This document shows positions 1 to 6,880 of a stretch of 11,026 bases of DNA, piece after piece. The stretch is from assembly GCA_016762995.1 (NCBI GenBank), contig JAESUT010000035.1, positions 625 to 11,650 of the forward strand, read 5' to 3'. The notes under the pieces were generated by a model. The model ran no database searches. It saw only the letters and a list, made by a program, of their open reading frames with translations, and was not told the DNA's origin. Position numbers and translations under genes: made by a program. The DNA comes from Gammaproteobacteria bacterium. Lineage in GTDB: Bacteria; Pseudomonadota; Gammaproteobacteria; Pseudomonadales; Pseudohongiellaceae. Each line of letters begins with the position of its first letter. Position 1 is the stretch's first letter.

Positions 1-324
1 CTGGAGCTAGGCCAACTTGGGCTGCCAGGCCGACCCTCACCACTACTTACAAAGACTCTACTATTTCTCGGCGAGGGGCTCACTAATCAGCGACCTGGCG
101 GACGTATCCCGGTGGACATGCCTGTCGAGATTGCCACGAATAGTGGCGGCCCAATGTTCAGAGCCTACAACAAAGAGTCAGGTGAGATCGTTTGGGAATT
201 CGAATTGGAAGCAGGAACATCTGGACCTCCAATCAGCTACTTGCATGACGGAGAGCAGTACATACTCGTCGCCATTGGTGACAGAGAGTACAGCCCCGAA
301 CTCGTCGCTTTCAAACTGCCATAA
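1..324 (+). CDS. PQQ-dependent dehydrogenase (quinoprotein), C-terminal fragment
   Basis: The frame is open from the first base to a TAA at 322-324, giving the last 107 residues of a protein whose start lies outside the window. Visible family features are the TKTLLFLGEG stretch (residues 18-27), FRAYNKESGEIVWEFEL (about 53-69; the beta-propeller 'Asp/Asn-x-x-Thr/Ser-Gly-x-x-x-Trp' blade repeat), SGPPISYLHDGEQYILVAIG (about 74-93) and a final ELVAFKLP. These match the last blades of quinoprotein glucose or alcohol dehydrogenases, periplasmic or membrane enzymes that oxidise sugars or alcohols with PQQ and pass electrons to the respiratory chain. The substrate cannot be told because the active-site and PQQ-binding blades are missing. 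An internal ATG at 118 is not the start, since family homology continues upstream of it. The gene ends just before a strong hairpin and converges on the methyltransferase gene. Confidence 0.85.
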   Translation: MELGQLGLPGRPSPLLTKTLLFLGEGLTNQRPGGRIPVDMPVEIATNSGGPMFRAYNKESGEIVWEFELEAGTSGPPISYLHDGEQYILVAIGDREYSPELVAFKLP

Positions 325-326
325 AA

Positions 327-357
327 AAAAGCTGACGCGCATTGCGCGTCAGCTTTT
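327..357. terminator. Bidirectional intrinsic terminator
   Basis: A perfect 10-bp GC-rich stem, GCTGACGCGC (331-340) and GCGCGTCAGC (344-353), closes on a three-base ATT loop. It is extended by AAAA (327-330) pairing with TTTT (354-357). On the minus strand the stem is followed by eight T's, a strong signal for the methyltransferase gene ending at 398. On the plus strand only four T's follow, so termination of the dehydrogenase transcript is probably weaker. It starts three bases after the dehydrogenase stop. Confidence 0.88.
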
Positions 358-397
358 CACTTCTTTCCTAAGGTCTTAGCTACGGCATTCTTTCAGG

Positions 398-958
398 TTA
401 TTTTGTACACTCATAGACAAAAGCCGGAGGCATATTTCGGAACGTGAAATTCAGTCTCACATTTTTGAAGATTGGCTTTAGTTCCGCGTAATTACTTAAA
501 CTGTACTGGAATTGTAAAAAATGGCCGCCTTCACGTAAATTTGATCTCACTGATTCAAGAATTCGTGCAACAACCTCGTCATCGATCAAAGCCAGCGGCA
601 GGCTGGAAACAACGTGGTCTACCTCTTCTACATCAATCTCATCGAGCAGGGTTCGAATAGACGAGGCACAGGCATTGACCACCCTGAGACGAGGGTCTTG
701 TAGAGCTTCTAACTGACCGATGAAATCACTGTTCACTTCGAAGCAGATCAAAACGCAGTCCGGATGCATTCGCTCCAGGATCGAGCGTGTAACACATCCG
801 GTGCCAGGGCCCAGCTCGATAATGCAACGCGCCAATGTAAAATCTATAGGAGCAAGAAGCGTCCTTATCAAGACCTTAGAACTGGGCGTAATTGTCCCAG
901 AAGTCTTAAAGCTCTTGATTAGATTCAAGGAATCACTAAATTTCAATCTTGCACTCAT
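398..958 (-). CDS. PmtA-like SAM-dependent methyltransferase (COG3963 type)
   Basis: The 186-residue protein is a class I SAM methyltransferase related to small bacterial phospholipid N-methyltransferases and to rRNA adenine dimethylase folds. Residues seen: GTITPSS (21-27; the 'PSS' segment typical of the PmtA group), motif I IIELGPGTG (46-54), the acidic end of strand 2 at Glu74, VVSSLPL (116-122), QFQYS (149-153) and NMPPAFVYEC (175-184; the Asn-x-Pro-Pro-Ala signature of this group). Length is close to the roughly 200 residues usual for PmtA. No transmembrane helix is seen, so it is probably cytosolic or peripheral to the membrane. By family the substrate would be a lipid headgroup such as phosphatidylethanolamine, but many COG3963 members are uncharacterised and the substrate is inference. 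Its ATG overlaps the upstream stop codon (ATGA), implying translational coupling to the VTT membrane protein. It ends 40 bases before the shared terminator. Confidence 0.82.
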   Translation of the reverse strand: MSARLKFSDSLNLIKSFKTSGTITPSSKVLIRTLLAPIDFTLARCIIELGPGTGCVTRSILERMHPDCVLICFEVNSDFIGQLEALQDPRLRVVNACASSIRTLLDEIDVEEVDHVVSSLPLALIDDEVVARILESVRSNLREGGHFLQFQYSLSNYAELKPIFKNVRLNFTFRNMPPAFVYECTK

Positions 959-1518
959 ATTCTAAGCCACTCGCCAATTTCGGCACCGAGAAAAACATAC
1001 ACGGCAATTAAGGGTAATTCGCCCAGTAATAATGCTGTAAGCATTTTCCTAAGCGGCATCTTAGCAACCCCCGCAACATAACAAACTGCATCAGTAGGTA
1101 CTAAGGGAAAAAAAGACCAGCCCACTACAAACCAAAACGCATTCTTGTGCTGCATTTTGTTCTTCAAGTTAGCGATTTTTTCGGGGTATTTCTTTTCCAG
1201 CAGACTATCGTAGCCGCCAAAAGAGGGGAAACTGTATACTAGGAATGCCCCAACCACAACTCCTGCAAGGGATATAGCGAACACCAAAAAGGGCCACTGC
1301 GGAAAGGAAATAGCTCCAGCTAAGATAAACGGTGTACAGGGTATCAATAGTACCGAACGGCTTAGCGACATCAATACATAGATAAGCAGCGCCATTGAGC
1401 CCATTTCATTGAGCAACTGCGATATTGATTCGCGAGTCAGCCACTCTGGATAGACAACTATCATGCCTAAAATCATAGCCACCATGACAAGCCAGACGGT
1501 GTTGAGGTGCTTGATCAT
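955..1518 (-). CDS. TVP38/TMEM64-family (VTT domain) membrane protein
   Basis: A 187-residue polytopic inner-membrane protein. Hydrophobic segments lie at about 8-24, 42-60, 62-95 (a long or re-entrant pair), 127-150 and 160-180. The segment GWSFFPLVPTDAVCYVAGV (133-151) matches the conserved second half of the VTT/'SNARE-associated' domain, where a Pro-rich turn precedes a small-residue 'Y-x-x-G' helix. SLSRSVLLIPCTPFILAGAISF (51-72 region) matches the first half. VTT/DedA-type proteins are linked to lipid scrambling, envelope homeostasis and proton-motive-force functions; the role here is not known. The start is ATG at 1518, with only a weak GGA upstream. The stop overlaps the start of the methyltransferase gene, so the two are likely made together and may act on the same membrane lipids (inference). 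The secreted MBL hydrolase gene lies upstream with a 104-base gap. Confidence 0.87.
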   Translation of the reverse strand: MIKHLNTVWLVMVAMILGMIVVYPEWLTRESISQLLNEMGSMALLIYVLMSLSRSVLLIPCTPFILAGAISFPQWPFLVFAISLAGVVVGAFLVYSFPSFGGYDSLLEKKYPEKIANLKNKMQHKNAFWFVVGWSFFPLVPTDAVCYVAGVAKMPLRKMLTALLLGELPLIAVYVFLGAEIGEWLRI

Positions 1519-1570
1519 AGGGAGTCCAAAATAAAGTGCTGGGTACTGAGTTGTGGCTTTATTGCGGAAT

Positions 1571-1620
1571 GAAGAGTTTAGGACCGAGTAGGCGCCGACG
1601 CAAGCTTTCCTCGACTCTTC
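1571..1620. repeat. Imperfect inverted repeat downstream of the MBL hydrolase gene
   Basis: GAAGAGT (1571-1577) pairs with ACTCTTC (1614-1620), and CGAG (1585-1588) pairs with CTCG (1610-1613), giving 11 pairs interrupted by a seven-base bulge on one arm. The loop contains the palindrome GGCGCC. It starts three bases after the hydrolase stop codon on the minus strand. No T-run follows on either strand, so it is not a standard intrinsic terminator. It may protect the mRNA end or separate expression of the hydrolase from the two genes downstream. Confidence 0.5.
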
Positions 1621-1622
1621 AA

Positions 1623-2528
1623 CTACTGCGTCAGCTCATCATAGACTATCGGCAGCACATCGGCGGCGGTCCAGGAAGGCACTTGCCCCCAGCGACCATC
1701 TAGATCCGCTGTCGGCTTTGCCGCTAGCACTTCATCGAGGCTACTGCCGGAATCGATAAGCTCCTGCACCCTATCACGGAGCGTTATGAGAAGCGTGTGT
1801 ACCTCTACCATGCCCTCTCTGTCAGTAAAGCCGACTCCATGGCCTGGGATAACTTTCGTATCCGGGCCCGCCATACCAATGGCAATGTCCATTGCCTCGA
1901 TCATGCCAAGGAAACTTCCACCATTGAGCTTGTCGATAATGGGATACATGTTAGTGCGAAACACATCGCCCAAATGCAGAACATCTGACCCCATAAAGTA
2001 GACGAAACTATCACCATCAGTATGGGCAGGTGGCGCAAGAAAGACGCGAACTTCCTCGCCATTCAGATGAAAACTAATTGCCTCGCTGTACGTGAGCACC
2101 GGTCGTGCCTGCTCAGGTGGCTGTGGAAAAGTAATTCCACCACGACGGGGTATTATCAATTCCTTGAGCATACGCAAACGCACACTGTCATGAGCGAGTA
2201 TAAGCACGCCATGAGCAGCAAGGTTGTTATTGCCGCCAATATGGTCCGGATGAATATGTGTGTTCACCGAGAAACGTATGTCTTCATCGCTTATCGCACT
2301 CACAGATTCCAATAACGCTGGCGTCTCGCGGTCAAAGCGATCGTCAATAAGTAGCACTCCATCATCACCACTGAACACTCCAATATTGCCGCCGGCATCG
2401 GGTGACTGCAGCATGTGTACCTTGCCGGCCACGTGGTAGGTGGTAAAATAGGGATCAGTACTCGACTGGGCGATTAATGCCATAGACACAAGACACAACG
2501 ACAAAATGCTAGCTAATTTAAACATCAT
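1623..2528 (-). CDS. Secreted metallo-beta-lactamase-fold hydrolase
   Basis: Starting at ATG 2528 the product is 301 residues. It begins MMFKLASILSLCLVSMALIAQSS, in which Lys4, a hydrophobic core (about 5-18) and a polar c-region look like a Sec signal peptide, so the enzyme is probably periplasmic. The zinc-binding set of the MBL superfamily is complete: HIHPDH (His91, His93, Asp95, His96), His169 in PPAHTDGD, Asp188 in HLGD, and His230 in PGHG. This pattern of two-metal ligands implies an active hydrolase; substrates in the family range from beta-lactams to lactones and thioesters, and cannot be chosen from sequence alone. The start was placed at 2528 (or the adjacent ATG at 2525) because GAGGG lies directly upstream and the signal peptide begins there. 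The frame is also open to a GTG at 2567, but that has no ribosome binding site and would bury the signal peptide. It is divergent from the acyl synthetase gene. Confidence 0.87.
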   Translation of the reverse strand: MMFKLASILSLCLVSMALIAQSSTDPYFTTYHVAGKVHMLQSPDAGGNIGVFSGDDGVLLIDDRFDRETPALLESVSAISDEDIRFSVNTHIHPDHIGGNNNLAAHGVLILAHDSVRLRMLKELIIPRRGGITFPQPPEQARPVLTYSEAISFHLNGEEVRVFLAPPAHTDGDSFVYFMGSDVLHLGDVFRTNMYPIIDKLNGGSFLGMIEAMDIAIGMAGPDTKVIPGHGVGFTDREGMVEVHTLLITLRDRVQELIDSGSSLDEVLAAKPTADLDGRWGQVPSWTAADVLPIVYDELTQ

Positions 2529-2616
2529 CTTCCCTCGATTCGATTGAGCACACCGGCACTTTAGCACTGCGGGCGCGGTGGTTCCACGCCCTGCTTTTCT
2601 GCGCTACTATAACTTA

Positions 2617-4134
2617 ATGCTCCAACACCGATTCATTGATGCTGCACTGCGAAACCCCGATAAGATTGCCTTCATCGATCGCAGCCTCGGCCGCAATATT
2701 AGTTACTCTCAGGCATTACTCGCCTCACTCATCCTCGCTAGTCGATTTAAGAAACTGGAGAGAGGCCGCATTGGAATAATGCTGCCGACTTCGTCCGCTG
2801 GTGGGCTCGCTGTAATCGGAGCACTAATGGCAGGACGCACGCCAGTGATGATTAACTATTCGACCGGCGCTGAAAAAAATTGCCTCTACGCCCAAGGGCA
2901 ATGTGATTTCAAAGTCATTGTAACTACCAAGGCTCTGTTGGAAAAAGTCGACTGCAAGAAACTTTCCAACATGGTGTTCATCGAGGATATTCTCGGCGCG
3001 CTAGGCAATATTGAGAAGGGGCTAGCATTTCTAAAATCGAAACTCCCTCGCGCTTTATTGAAACGAGTTGTTGGCATATCGAACCTAGACTCACCTGCGG
3101 TGATTCTATTCACCAGCGGCAGCGAGAAGGAACCGAAGGCTGTTCAGCTAACACAGCGCAACATTCTCTCCAATATCGACTCTTTCTCAGAGATGATGGA
3201 AATCCATGAAATGGATAACCTGCTGGCGATCCTGCCCTATTTCCATGTCTTCGGCCTAACAATCAATCTGTGGACACCGCTGTGCCTAGGCATGACCTCT
3301 ATCACCTATGCCAATCCACTTGAATTTAAAACAGTAGCGAAAATTATTCGCGAGAACAAACCAGAGCTCTTGATAGGAACGCCGCTGTTTCTCGAGGGCT
3401 ATGTCAAACAATCGAAGCCAGGCGACTTCGCCAGCATCAAGCTGGCGGTTTCAGGCGCAGATAGATGCCCCGAGCACTTAAGAGCGCTTTATAAAGAAAA
3501 GCACAACATCGACATCATCGAAGGCTATGGCACTACAGAAACTTCGCCGGTAATATCCGCCAACCCACGCGGGGCCAACAAGCCTGGCAGCATTGGCACA
3601 CCGATTCCTGGAACAAAGATAAGAATTCAGAATCTGGACACGGGCACAGATTGCCCCACGGGCGAAACGGGCAAGATCCTCGTCAAGGGTGACGGAGTGA
3701 TGCAGGGCTATCTGAATGACATAGAAGAATCTTCTTTAAGGATCAAGTCAGGCTGGTACGACACGGGAGACTTGGGCTACCTCGATGAAGATGGCTATCT
3801 ATGGCACAAAGGCCGACTGAAACGCTTCGTCAAGATTGGCGGAGAGATGGTGTCTCTGGTCATGGTCGAGGAGACCATGAACGAGTTAACACCGCTGGAA
3901 GTCGAATGCTGCGCCGTAGAGTTACCGGACGCCAAACGCGGCTCAAAAATAGTCGCGGTTACAAATTCCGAAATAGATAAGCACGACCCCAAAAAGCGTC
4001 TTTCTAAGGCATTGCCCAGCTTGGCTATGCCTAAAAAATACGTACACGTGCCCGACTTTCCAAGAATGGGCAGCGGCAAGACGGACTTTCGCACGCTTAC
4101 TGAGATCGTTCGCCAGTTGGATGAACACGATTAA
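2617..4134 (+). CDS. AMP-binding acyl-ACP/acyl-CoA synthetase (Aas C-terminal-like)
   Basis: From ATG 2617 the product is 505 residues and covers one complete ANL-superfamily adenylating enzyme. Core motifs: P-loop-like A3 LFTSGSEKEPKAV (164-176), A5 YGTTETSP (304-311), A7 YDTGDLG (381-387), the hinge motif A8 GRLKRFVKIGGEMVS (399-413) and the A10 lysine in GSGKTD (Lys488). The 'FKKIGGEMVSL'-like hinge, PYFHVFGLT and the MQGYLND segment are closest to the synthetase half of Aas, which activates fatty acids with ATP and transfers them to ACP. There is no acyltransferase (PlsC-like) domain, so this is a free-standing version. The frame is open to a GTG at 2578, which would add 13 residues; neither start has a good Shine-Dalgarno, and the ATG was preferred because family proteins begin close to it. 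TATAAC (2608-2613) just before the ATG would fit a near-leaderless transcript, but no -35 match is seen. The gene ends ahead of a bidirectional terminator. Confidence 0.88.
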   Translation: MLQHRFIDAALRNPDKIAFIDRSLGRNISYSQALLASLILASRFKKLERGRIGIMLPTSSAGGLAVIGALMAGRTPVMINYSTGAEKNCLYAQGQCDFKVIVTTKALLEKVDCKKLSNMVFIEDILGALGNIEKGLAFLKSKLPRALLKRVVGISNLDSPAVILFTSGSEKEPKAVQLTQRNILSNIDSFSEMMEIHEMDNLLAILPYFHVFGLTINLWTPLCLGMTSITYANPLEFKTVAKIIRENKPELLIGTPLFLEGYVKQSKPGDFASIKLAVSGADRCPEHLRALYKEKHNIDIIEGYGTTETSPVISANPRGANKPGSIGTPIPGTKIRIQNLDTGTDCPTGETGKILVKGDGVMQGYLNDIEESSLRIKSGWYDTGDLGYLDEDGYLWHKGRLKRFVKIGGEMVSLVMVEETMNELTPLEVECCAVELPDAKRGSKIVAVTNSEIDKHDPKKRLSKALPSLAMPKKYVHVPDFPRMGSGKTDFRTLTEIVRQLDEHD

Positions 4135-4197
4135 AAGTCTATGAGAAAAGTGAGAGCTTTCTAGGTTAGACCGCAACATCCATCACCCAGCTGAAAT

Positions 4198-4239
4198 AAA
4201 AAAGCAGCCAAAATCACAATGATTCTGACTGCTTTTTTT
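4198..4239. terminator. Bidirectional intrinsic terminator between convergent genes
   Basis: AAAAAAGCAG (4198-4207) pairs with CTGCTTTTTT (4229-4238). Inside it CA pairs with TG, and AATCA (4212-4216) pairs with TGATT (4220-4224) around a CAA loop, with single mismatches between the blocks. The plus strand ends in a seven-T run and the minus strand in a six-T run. It lies 63 bases after the acyl synthetase stop and 27 bases beyond the MAPEG stop, so it can serve both. Confidence 0.82.
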
Positions 4240-4265
4240 ATCTTCGCTAAGTTGCTTAAGAGCGC

Positions 4266-4652
4266 TTAGCCAATCAACTGGATAACAACAGATACAAGAC
4301 CCGCCAACACCATTAGCACCATCGGTATCCAACCTACTATAAACCCTAAGCCACGTTTTGCAGGATCGTTAACATAAGACACAAAGTAGATGATTCTGCC
4401 AACAAGGAAGAACGCACCTAGGCCCGCTGCGTAAGTCGGATTGCCGAAGTACGCGAAAACAAGAATCGCAGGAATAAAAACTATCAGCTGTTCCAGGGTA
4501 TTCATATGTACACGATAGTACCGGTCAAAAACCTCATGGCCGGTTATCGCTGGCGCTTTAATGTCGTATTTTCCTCTTGCCATACCGACTTTAAAGCTAA
4601 AGAACTGATATTCCATGATTGATAATAATATGACTAATGCAACTAATTCCAT
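4266..4652 (-). CDS. MAPEG-family membrane protein
   Basis: A 128-residue protein with the four-helix plan of the MAPEG superfamily (membrane-associated proteins in eicosanoid and glutathione metabolism): hydrophobic stretches at about 2-20, 54-70, 72-94 and 103-126. Signature residues are RVHMNTLEQLIVFIPA (47-62; the Asn-Thr-x-Glu-Gln glutathione-binding region) and GRIIYFVSYVNDPAKRGLGF (85-104; Arg-x-x-Tyr and the basic loop). Bacterial members are inner-membrane trimers; some have glutathione transferase or peroxidase activity, most are untested. The ATG is preceded by GGGGAAG at good spacing. A small hairpin, CGCTG (4665-4669) with CAGCG (4675-4679), sits just upstream of that site in the 44-base gap after the preceding minus-strand gene, with which it may share a transcript. 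Confidence 0.9.
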   Translation of the reverse strand: MELVALVILLSIMEYQFFSFKVGMARGKYDIKAPAITGHEVFDRYYRVHMNTLEQLIVFIPAILVFAYFGNPTYAAGLGAFFLVGRIIYFVSYVNDPAKRGLGFIVGWIPMVLMVLAGLVSVVIQLIG

Positions 4653-4696
4653 GATTCTTCCCCACGCTGCTTTACAGCGATTTATTTTTGAAATAG

Positions 4697-5470
4697 TTAA
4701 CTGCTCTCAATTTTTGAATTGATCATGCGATCCAAATACTCAATCGAGTCAGTGCCGACGATTGGTTCGAACTTGATGTCCGGATGCAGCCCTCGCATAT
4801 TAACATTTAGCATGCCGTGCGCCGAATTGAGCAATGTATCCAAAATAATCTTGTCTGTGTCGCAGCCTTTTGCCAATTCTACGAGGCGATCAAAGCCCAC
4901 TATAAAATTCTCGGTGTGGCGCCTACGAATTTCGGTACCGTAGTAGAGGTCGACGTAATCCACGTCAGCTACCCCAGCCATCGTTAGAAATAGGCGAGAG
5001 AAAATCTCACTATCCCCACCAGCAAACTGCGTCCAGACTTCCGCCATTTCTTCAGATGAATAGTTACTATTCCCAATCGGGCTCTGCGAGGAGAGAAACA
5101 ATAGACCTATTATCGAACCCAACTGCCTTCGCGTACTTTCTGCGATCTTAAAGAAAGTCTCCTGCCGCGCATTCATCTCCGTCGCAGCAATAGCCTGGGT
5201 CTGCTTCTCCGAATGTAGATTGTTGCGACGCAGCTCCTCATTATTCTCAGCTAACACCGACTGCTGAATAAACAAGCCAACTACCAACCAGAGAAATGCC
5301 AAAAACGCGAACGCTCCCTCTAAGAAAGTGCCCATCTCTTCTATGGGCAGGTCAAGAAAAGAGCCCCAGCCGACATTTCGCGCTATATAGACAGCAAGAA
5401 AGCAGAACCATAAGAAGGTGAGGACAATCGCAAACCAGATGCGCCAGTCTTTAGGGATATAGGATTTCAT
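4697..5470 (-). CDS. Two-TM, coiled-coil membrane protein; resembles putative phage abortive infection proteins
   Basis: I do not recognise this 257-residue protein at family level with certainty. Two transmembrane helices are clear (about 12-32 and 48-70). The second lies in LPIEEMGTFLEGAFAFLAFL followed by WLVVGLFIQQ. After it comes a polar, Glu/Asn/Gln-rich stretch (about 71-105) likely to be a coiled coil, and then a cytoplasmic domain of about 150 residues containing RQETFFKIAESTRRQ and HTENFIVGFDRLVEL. The order 'Gly-Thr-Phe ... Gly-Ala-Phe-Ala-Phe-Leu-Ala' helix, then 'QQ' and a coiled coil, is the one seen in proteins annotated as putative phage abortive infection proteins (PF16872-like), which have no proven biochemical activity. 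No nuclease, NTPase or other catalytic motif is visible. The ATG at 5470 lacks a clear Shine-Dalgarno. It sits between an exported hydrolase gene and the MAPEG gene, on the same strand, without other defence genes. A general stress-sensing or membrane role is equally possible. Confidence 0.72.
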   Translation of the reverse strand: MKSYIPKDWRIWFAIVLTFLWFCFLAVYIARNVGWGSFLDLPIEEMGTFLEGAFAFLAFLWLVVGLFIQQSVLAENNEELRRNNLHSEKQTQAIAATEMNARQETFFKIAESTRRQLGSIIGLLFLSSQSPIGNSNYSSEEMAEVWTQFAGGDSEIFSRLFLTMAGVADVDYVDLYYGTEIRRRHTENFIVGFDRLVELAKGCDTDKIILDTLLNSAHGMLNVNMRGLHPDIKFEPIVGTDSIEYLDRMINSKIESS

Positions 5471-5525
5471 GGTGGAGTAGAGTAAAGCGCTAACTAGGAT
5501 GGGTCAATTACTTCCGCTGCACATT

Positions 5526-6404
5526 TCAATTCGCAGAGAAGTTGGACGAGGGGACGCGACTAGCGAAGAATTCGATGAGATTATCCCTTATCAGCGGGGC
5601 CTCCTCCCACAATACGAAATGACCCATACCCTCACGATGCAGGTAGCGCACCTCGGAGTTGATCAGCATGCGTTGCATGAACAAAGCATTGCCCGGATGT
5701 ACTAAGCGATCCTTATCTCCTTGCACGATAAGAACTGGCATAGTGAGATCCTGCCAACGCGGCAACATGGCTTCTAACTGTGGCCGCAGCGGAATAATTT
5801 CTGCATTCGCCCCCTTTAGACTTGCACCCAACACGAAGCGAGGTAAGAAGACGGCGAAGCGATTGTACCAACGTGGAGCACTTAACTCTGGGTCACCTGT
5901 AGTAGCGACGAAGATTAGCCCAGCAATAAGCTCTGGATAGTTCATCGCGGTGCGTGCTATCACCGGCCCCCCATAGGAATGCCCCATAAGCAAAGCGCCC
6001 TTTCCGGAACGGTCCATGTCCAAGAGTGGGCGCAATGCCGCTGCCTGTTCATCTAGAGAGGGCACCTTCGTGTCATCATCACTCCTCCACCCAGGTCGAG
6101 TGACAGAGATCATATGAAATTTTTCCTGCATGATTGGATCATTCAGATAACTTCTGAATGCCGAATAAGAGCCAGGTGTACCATGAACGAATACGATCAA
6201 TTGCTTCTGCCTGATCGCCGCTGAGGGAGTATTGATCTCGACATAGTCGATCGAGCCTAAGGCTTTTACCTCTAAACTAGCTAACATGCGAGCAACATTG
6301 TCTTGCTGAGCAAGAAGCAACTGAGGGACACAAAGAGCGAGAATCCAGCCCAGCATTGGCCAGAACGAAGCAGAATAATGCGTGTTTGAATGACAATTGG
6401 ACAA
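5526..6404 (-). CDS. Exported alpha/beta hydrolase
   Basis: The alpha/beta-hydrolase fold is clear. In the 292-residue form starting at TTG 6404 the motifs are HGTPG (74-78, oxyanion region), the nucleophile elbow GHSYGG with Ser143, the acid in QGDKDRLV (Asp232) and the catalytic His262 in GMGHF, so the Ser-Asp-His triad is complete. A hydrophobic segment MLGWILALCVPQLLLAQ (17-33) resembles a signal peptide or membrane anchor, implying a periplasmic or membrane-bound esterase/lipase-like enzyme; substrate unknown. The start is uncertain. TTG 6404 has a good GGAGGG (6413-6418) eight bases upstream. ATG 6356 begins directly at the hydrophobic segment but has no ribosome binding site. The frame remains open to TTG 6476 with no ribosome binding site. 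It is divergent from xseB and heads the minus-strand group that continues to the MAPEG gene. Confidence 0.85.
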   Translation of the reverse strand: MSNCHSNTHYSASFWPMLGWILALCVPQLLLAQQDNVARMLASLEVKALGSIDYVEINTPSAAIRQKQLIVFVHGTPGSYSAFRSYLNDPIMQEKFHMISVTRPGWRSDDDTKVPSLDEQAAALRPLLDMDRSGKGALLMGHSYGGPVIARTAMNYPELIAGLIFVATTGDPELSAPRWYNRFAVFLPRFVLGASLKGANAEIIPLRPQLEAMLPRWQDLTMPVLIVQGDKDRLVHPGNALFMQRMLINSEVRYLHREGMGHFVLWEEAPLIRDNLIEFFASRVPSSNFSAN

Positions 6405-6505
6405 CTGCAGAACCCTCCTACCGCGCAGCAATGACAACAAGGCCTCTATTCCAGCAGAAAGCGCGGAGATGATCAACAGCGACTATATCGCTCCATAGCG
6501 CCGTT

Positions 6506-6556
6506 TTGGCGTGAAATCCAATTCACTTGGCGTATAATCTCGGTTCGATTAAATCG
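6506..6556 (+). promoter_or_regulatory. Candidate promoter of xseB-ispA-dxs with overlapping repeats
   Basis: A perfect -10 box TATAAT lies at 6533-6538, with GTGAAA (6511-6516, four of six matches to TTGACA) 16 bases upstream as a possible -35. TTGGCGT occurs twice, at 6506-6512 and 6527-6533, 21 bases apart (two helical turns). GTGAA (6511-6515) and TTCAC (6522-6526) form an inverted repeat between them. Just downstream of the -10 is the 11-base palindrome CGATTAAATCG (6546-6556). The repeats lie where a repressor or activator would act; the regulator is unknown. Confidence 0.55.
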
Positions 6557-6565
6557 CGCGTCAAA

Positions 6566-6587
6566 AACTGGCCCTACCCTGCCAGTT
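6566..6587 (+). other. Hairpin in the xseB 5' untranslated region
   Basis: AACTGGC (6566-6572) and GCCAGTT (6581-6587) form a perfect seven-base-pair stem around an eight-base, C-rich loop. It lies between the predicted transcription start (about 6545) and the xseB ATG at 6629. No U-run follows, so it is not an intrinsic terminator. It could stabilise the leader or bind a factor. Confidence 0.45.
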
Positions 6588-6628
6588 GTAGTGCTCAGTA
6601 ACCGTAGCTGCTATACCGGAATAGGAAC

Positions 6629-6871
6629 ATGACCAAGAAGAAACAAGCGAAATTCGATTTTGAGATAGCTCTAGAAGAGCTGGAGGAGCTGGTGTCCTCC
6701 ATGGAAGACGGCGAGCTTAGTCTCGAGGAGTCCTTACAAGCCTTTGAGAAGGGCATTAAGCTGACTCGCGAGTGTCAAACCGCGCTGAAGAATGCCGAAC
6801 AGAAGGTACAGGTATTGTTGAATGAGAGCGGCGATACTACAGAATTAGATCTCGACGAAGTCGAAGAATAA
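6629..6871 (+). CDS. xseB: Exodeoxyribonuclease VII small subunit
   Basis: An 80-residue protein matching XseB throughout: FDFEIALEELEELVSSMEDGELSLEESL (9-36 region), ALEKG-like QAFEKGIKLTRECQTALKNAEQKVQVL (37-63 region) and an acidic tail. It is almost entirely helical and partners XseA to form exonuclease VII, which degrades single-stranded DNA to oligonucleotides. XseA is not in the window, which is usual for gammaproteobacteria, where xseB sits ahead of ispA. The ATG is preceded by AGGAAC. The stop is nine bases ahead of the ispA start, so the two are surely co-transcribed. Confidence 0.97.
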   Translation: MTKKKQAKFDFEIALEELEELVSSMEDGELSLEESLQAFEKGIKLTRECQTALKNAEQKVQVLLNESGDTTELDLDEVEE

Positions 6872-6880
6872 ACCAAACCG

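Noticed and set aside
17..379. Plus-strand 120-residue frame at the window start
   Set aside because: It is in another frame of the PQQ dehydrogenase and reads through the terminator hairpin; the frame starting at base 1 has the family motifs.
1571..1620. Intrinsic terminator after the MBL hydrolase gene
   Set aside because: The inverted repeat is bulged and no T-run follows it on the minus strand, so I list it only as an inverted repeat.
2529..2567. Longer GTG start for the MBL hydrolase
   Set aside because: There is no Shine-Dalgarno and it adds 13 residues before a good signal peptide, whereas GAGGG precedes the ATG at 2528.
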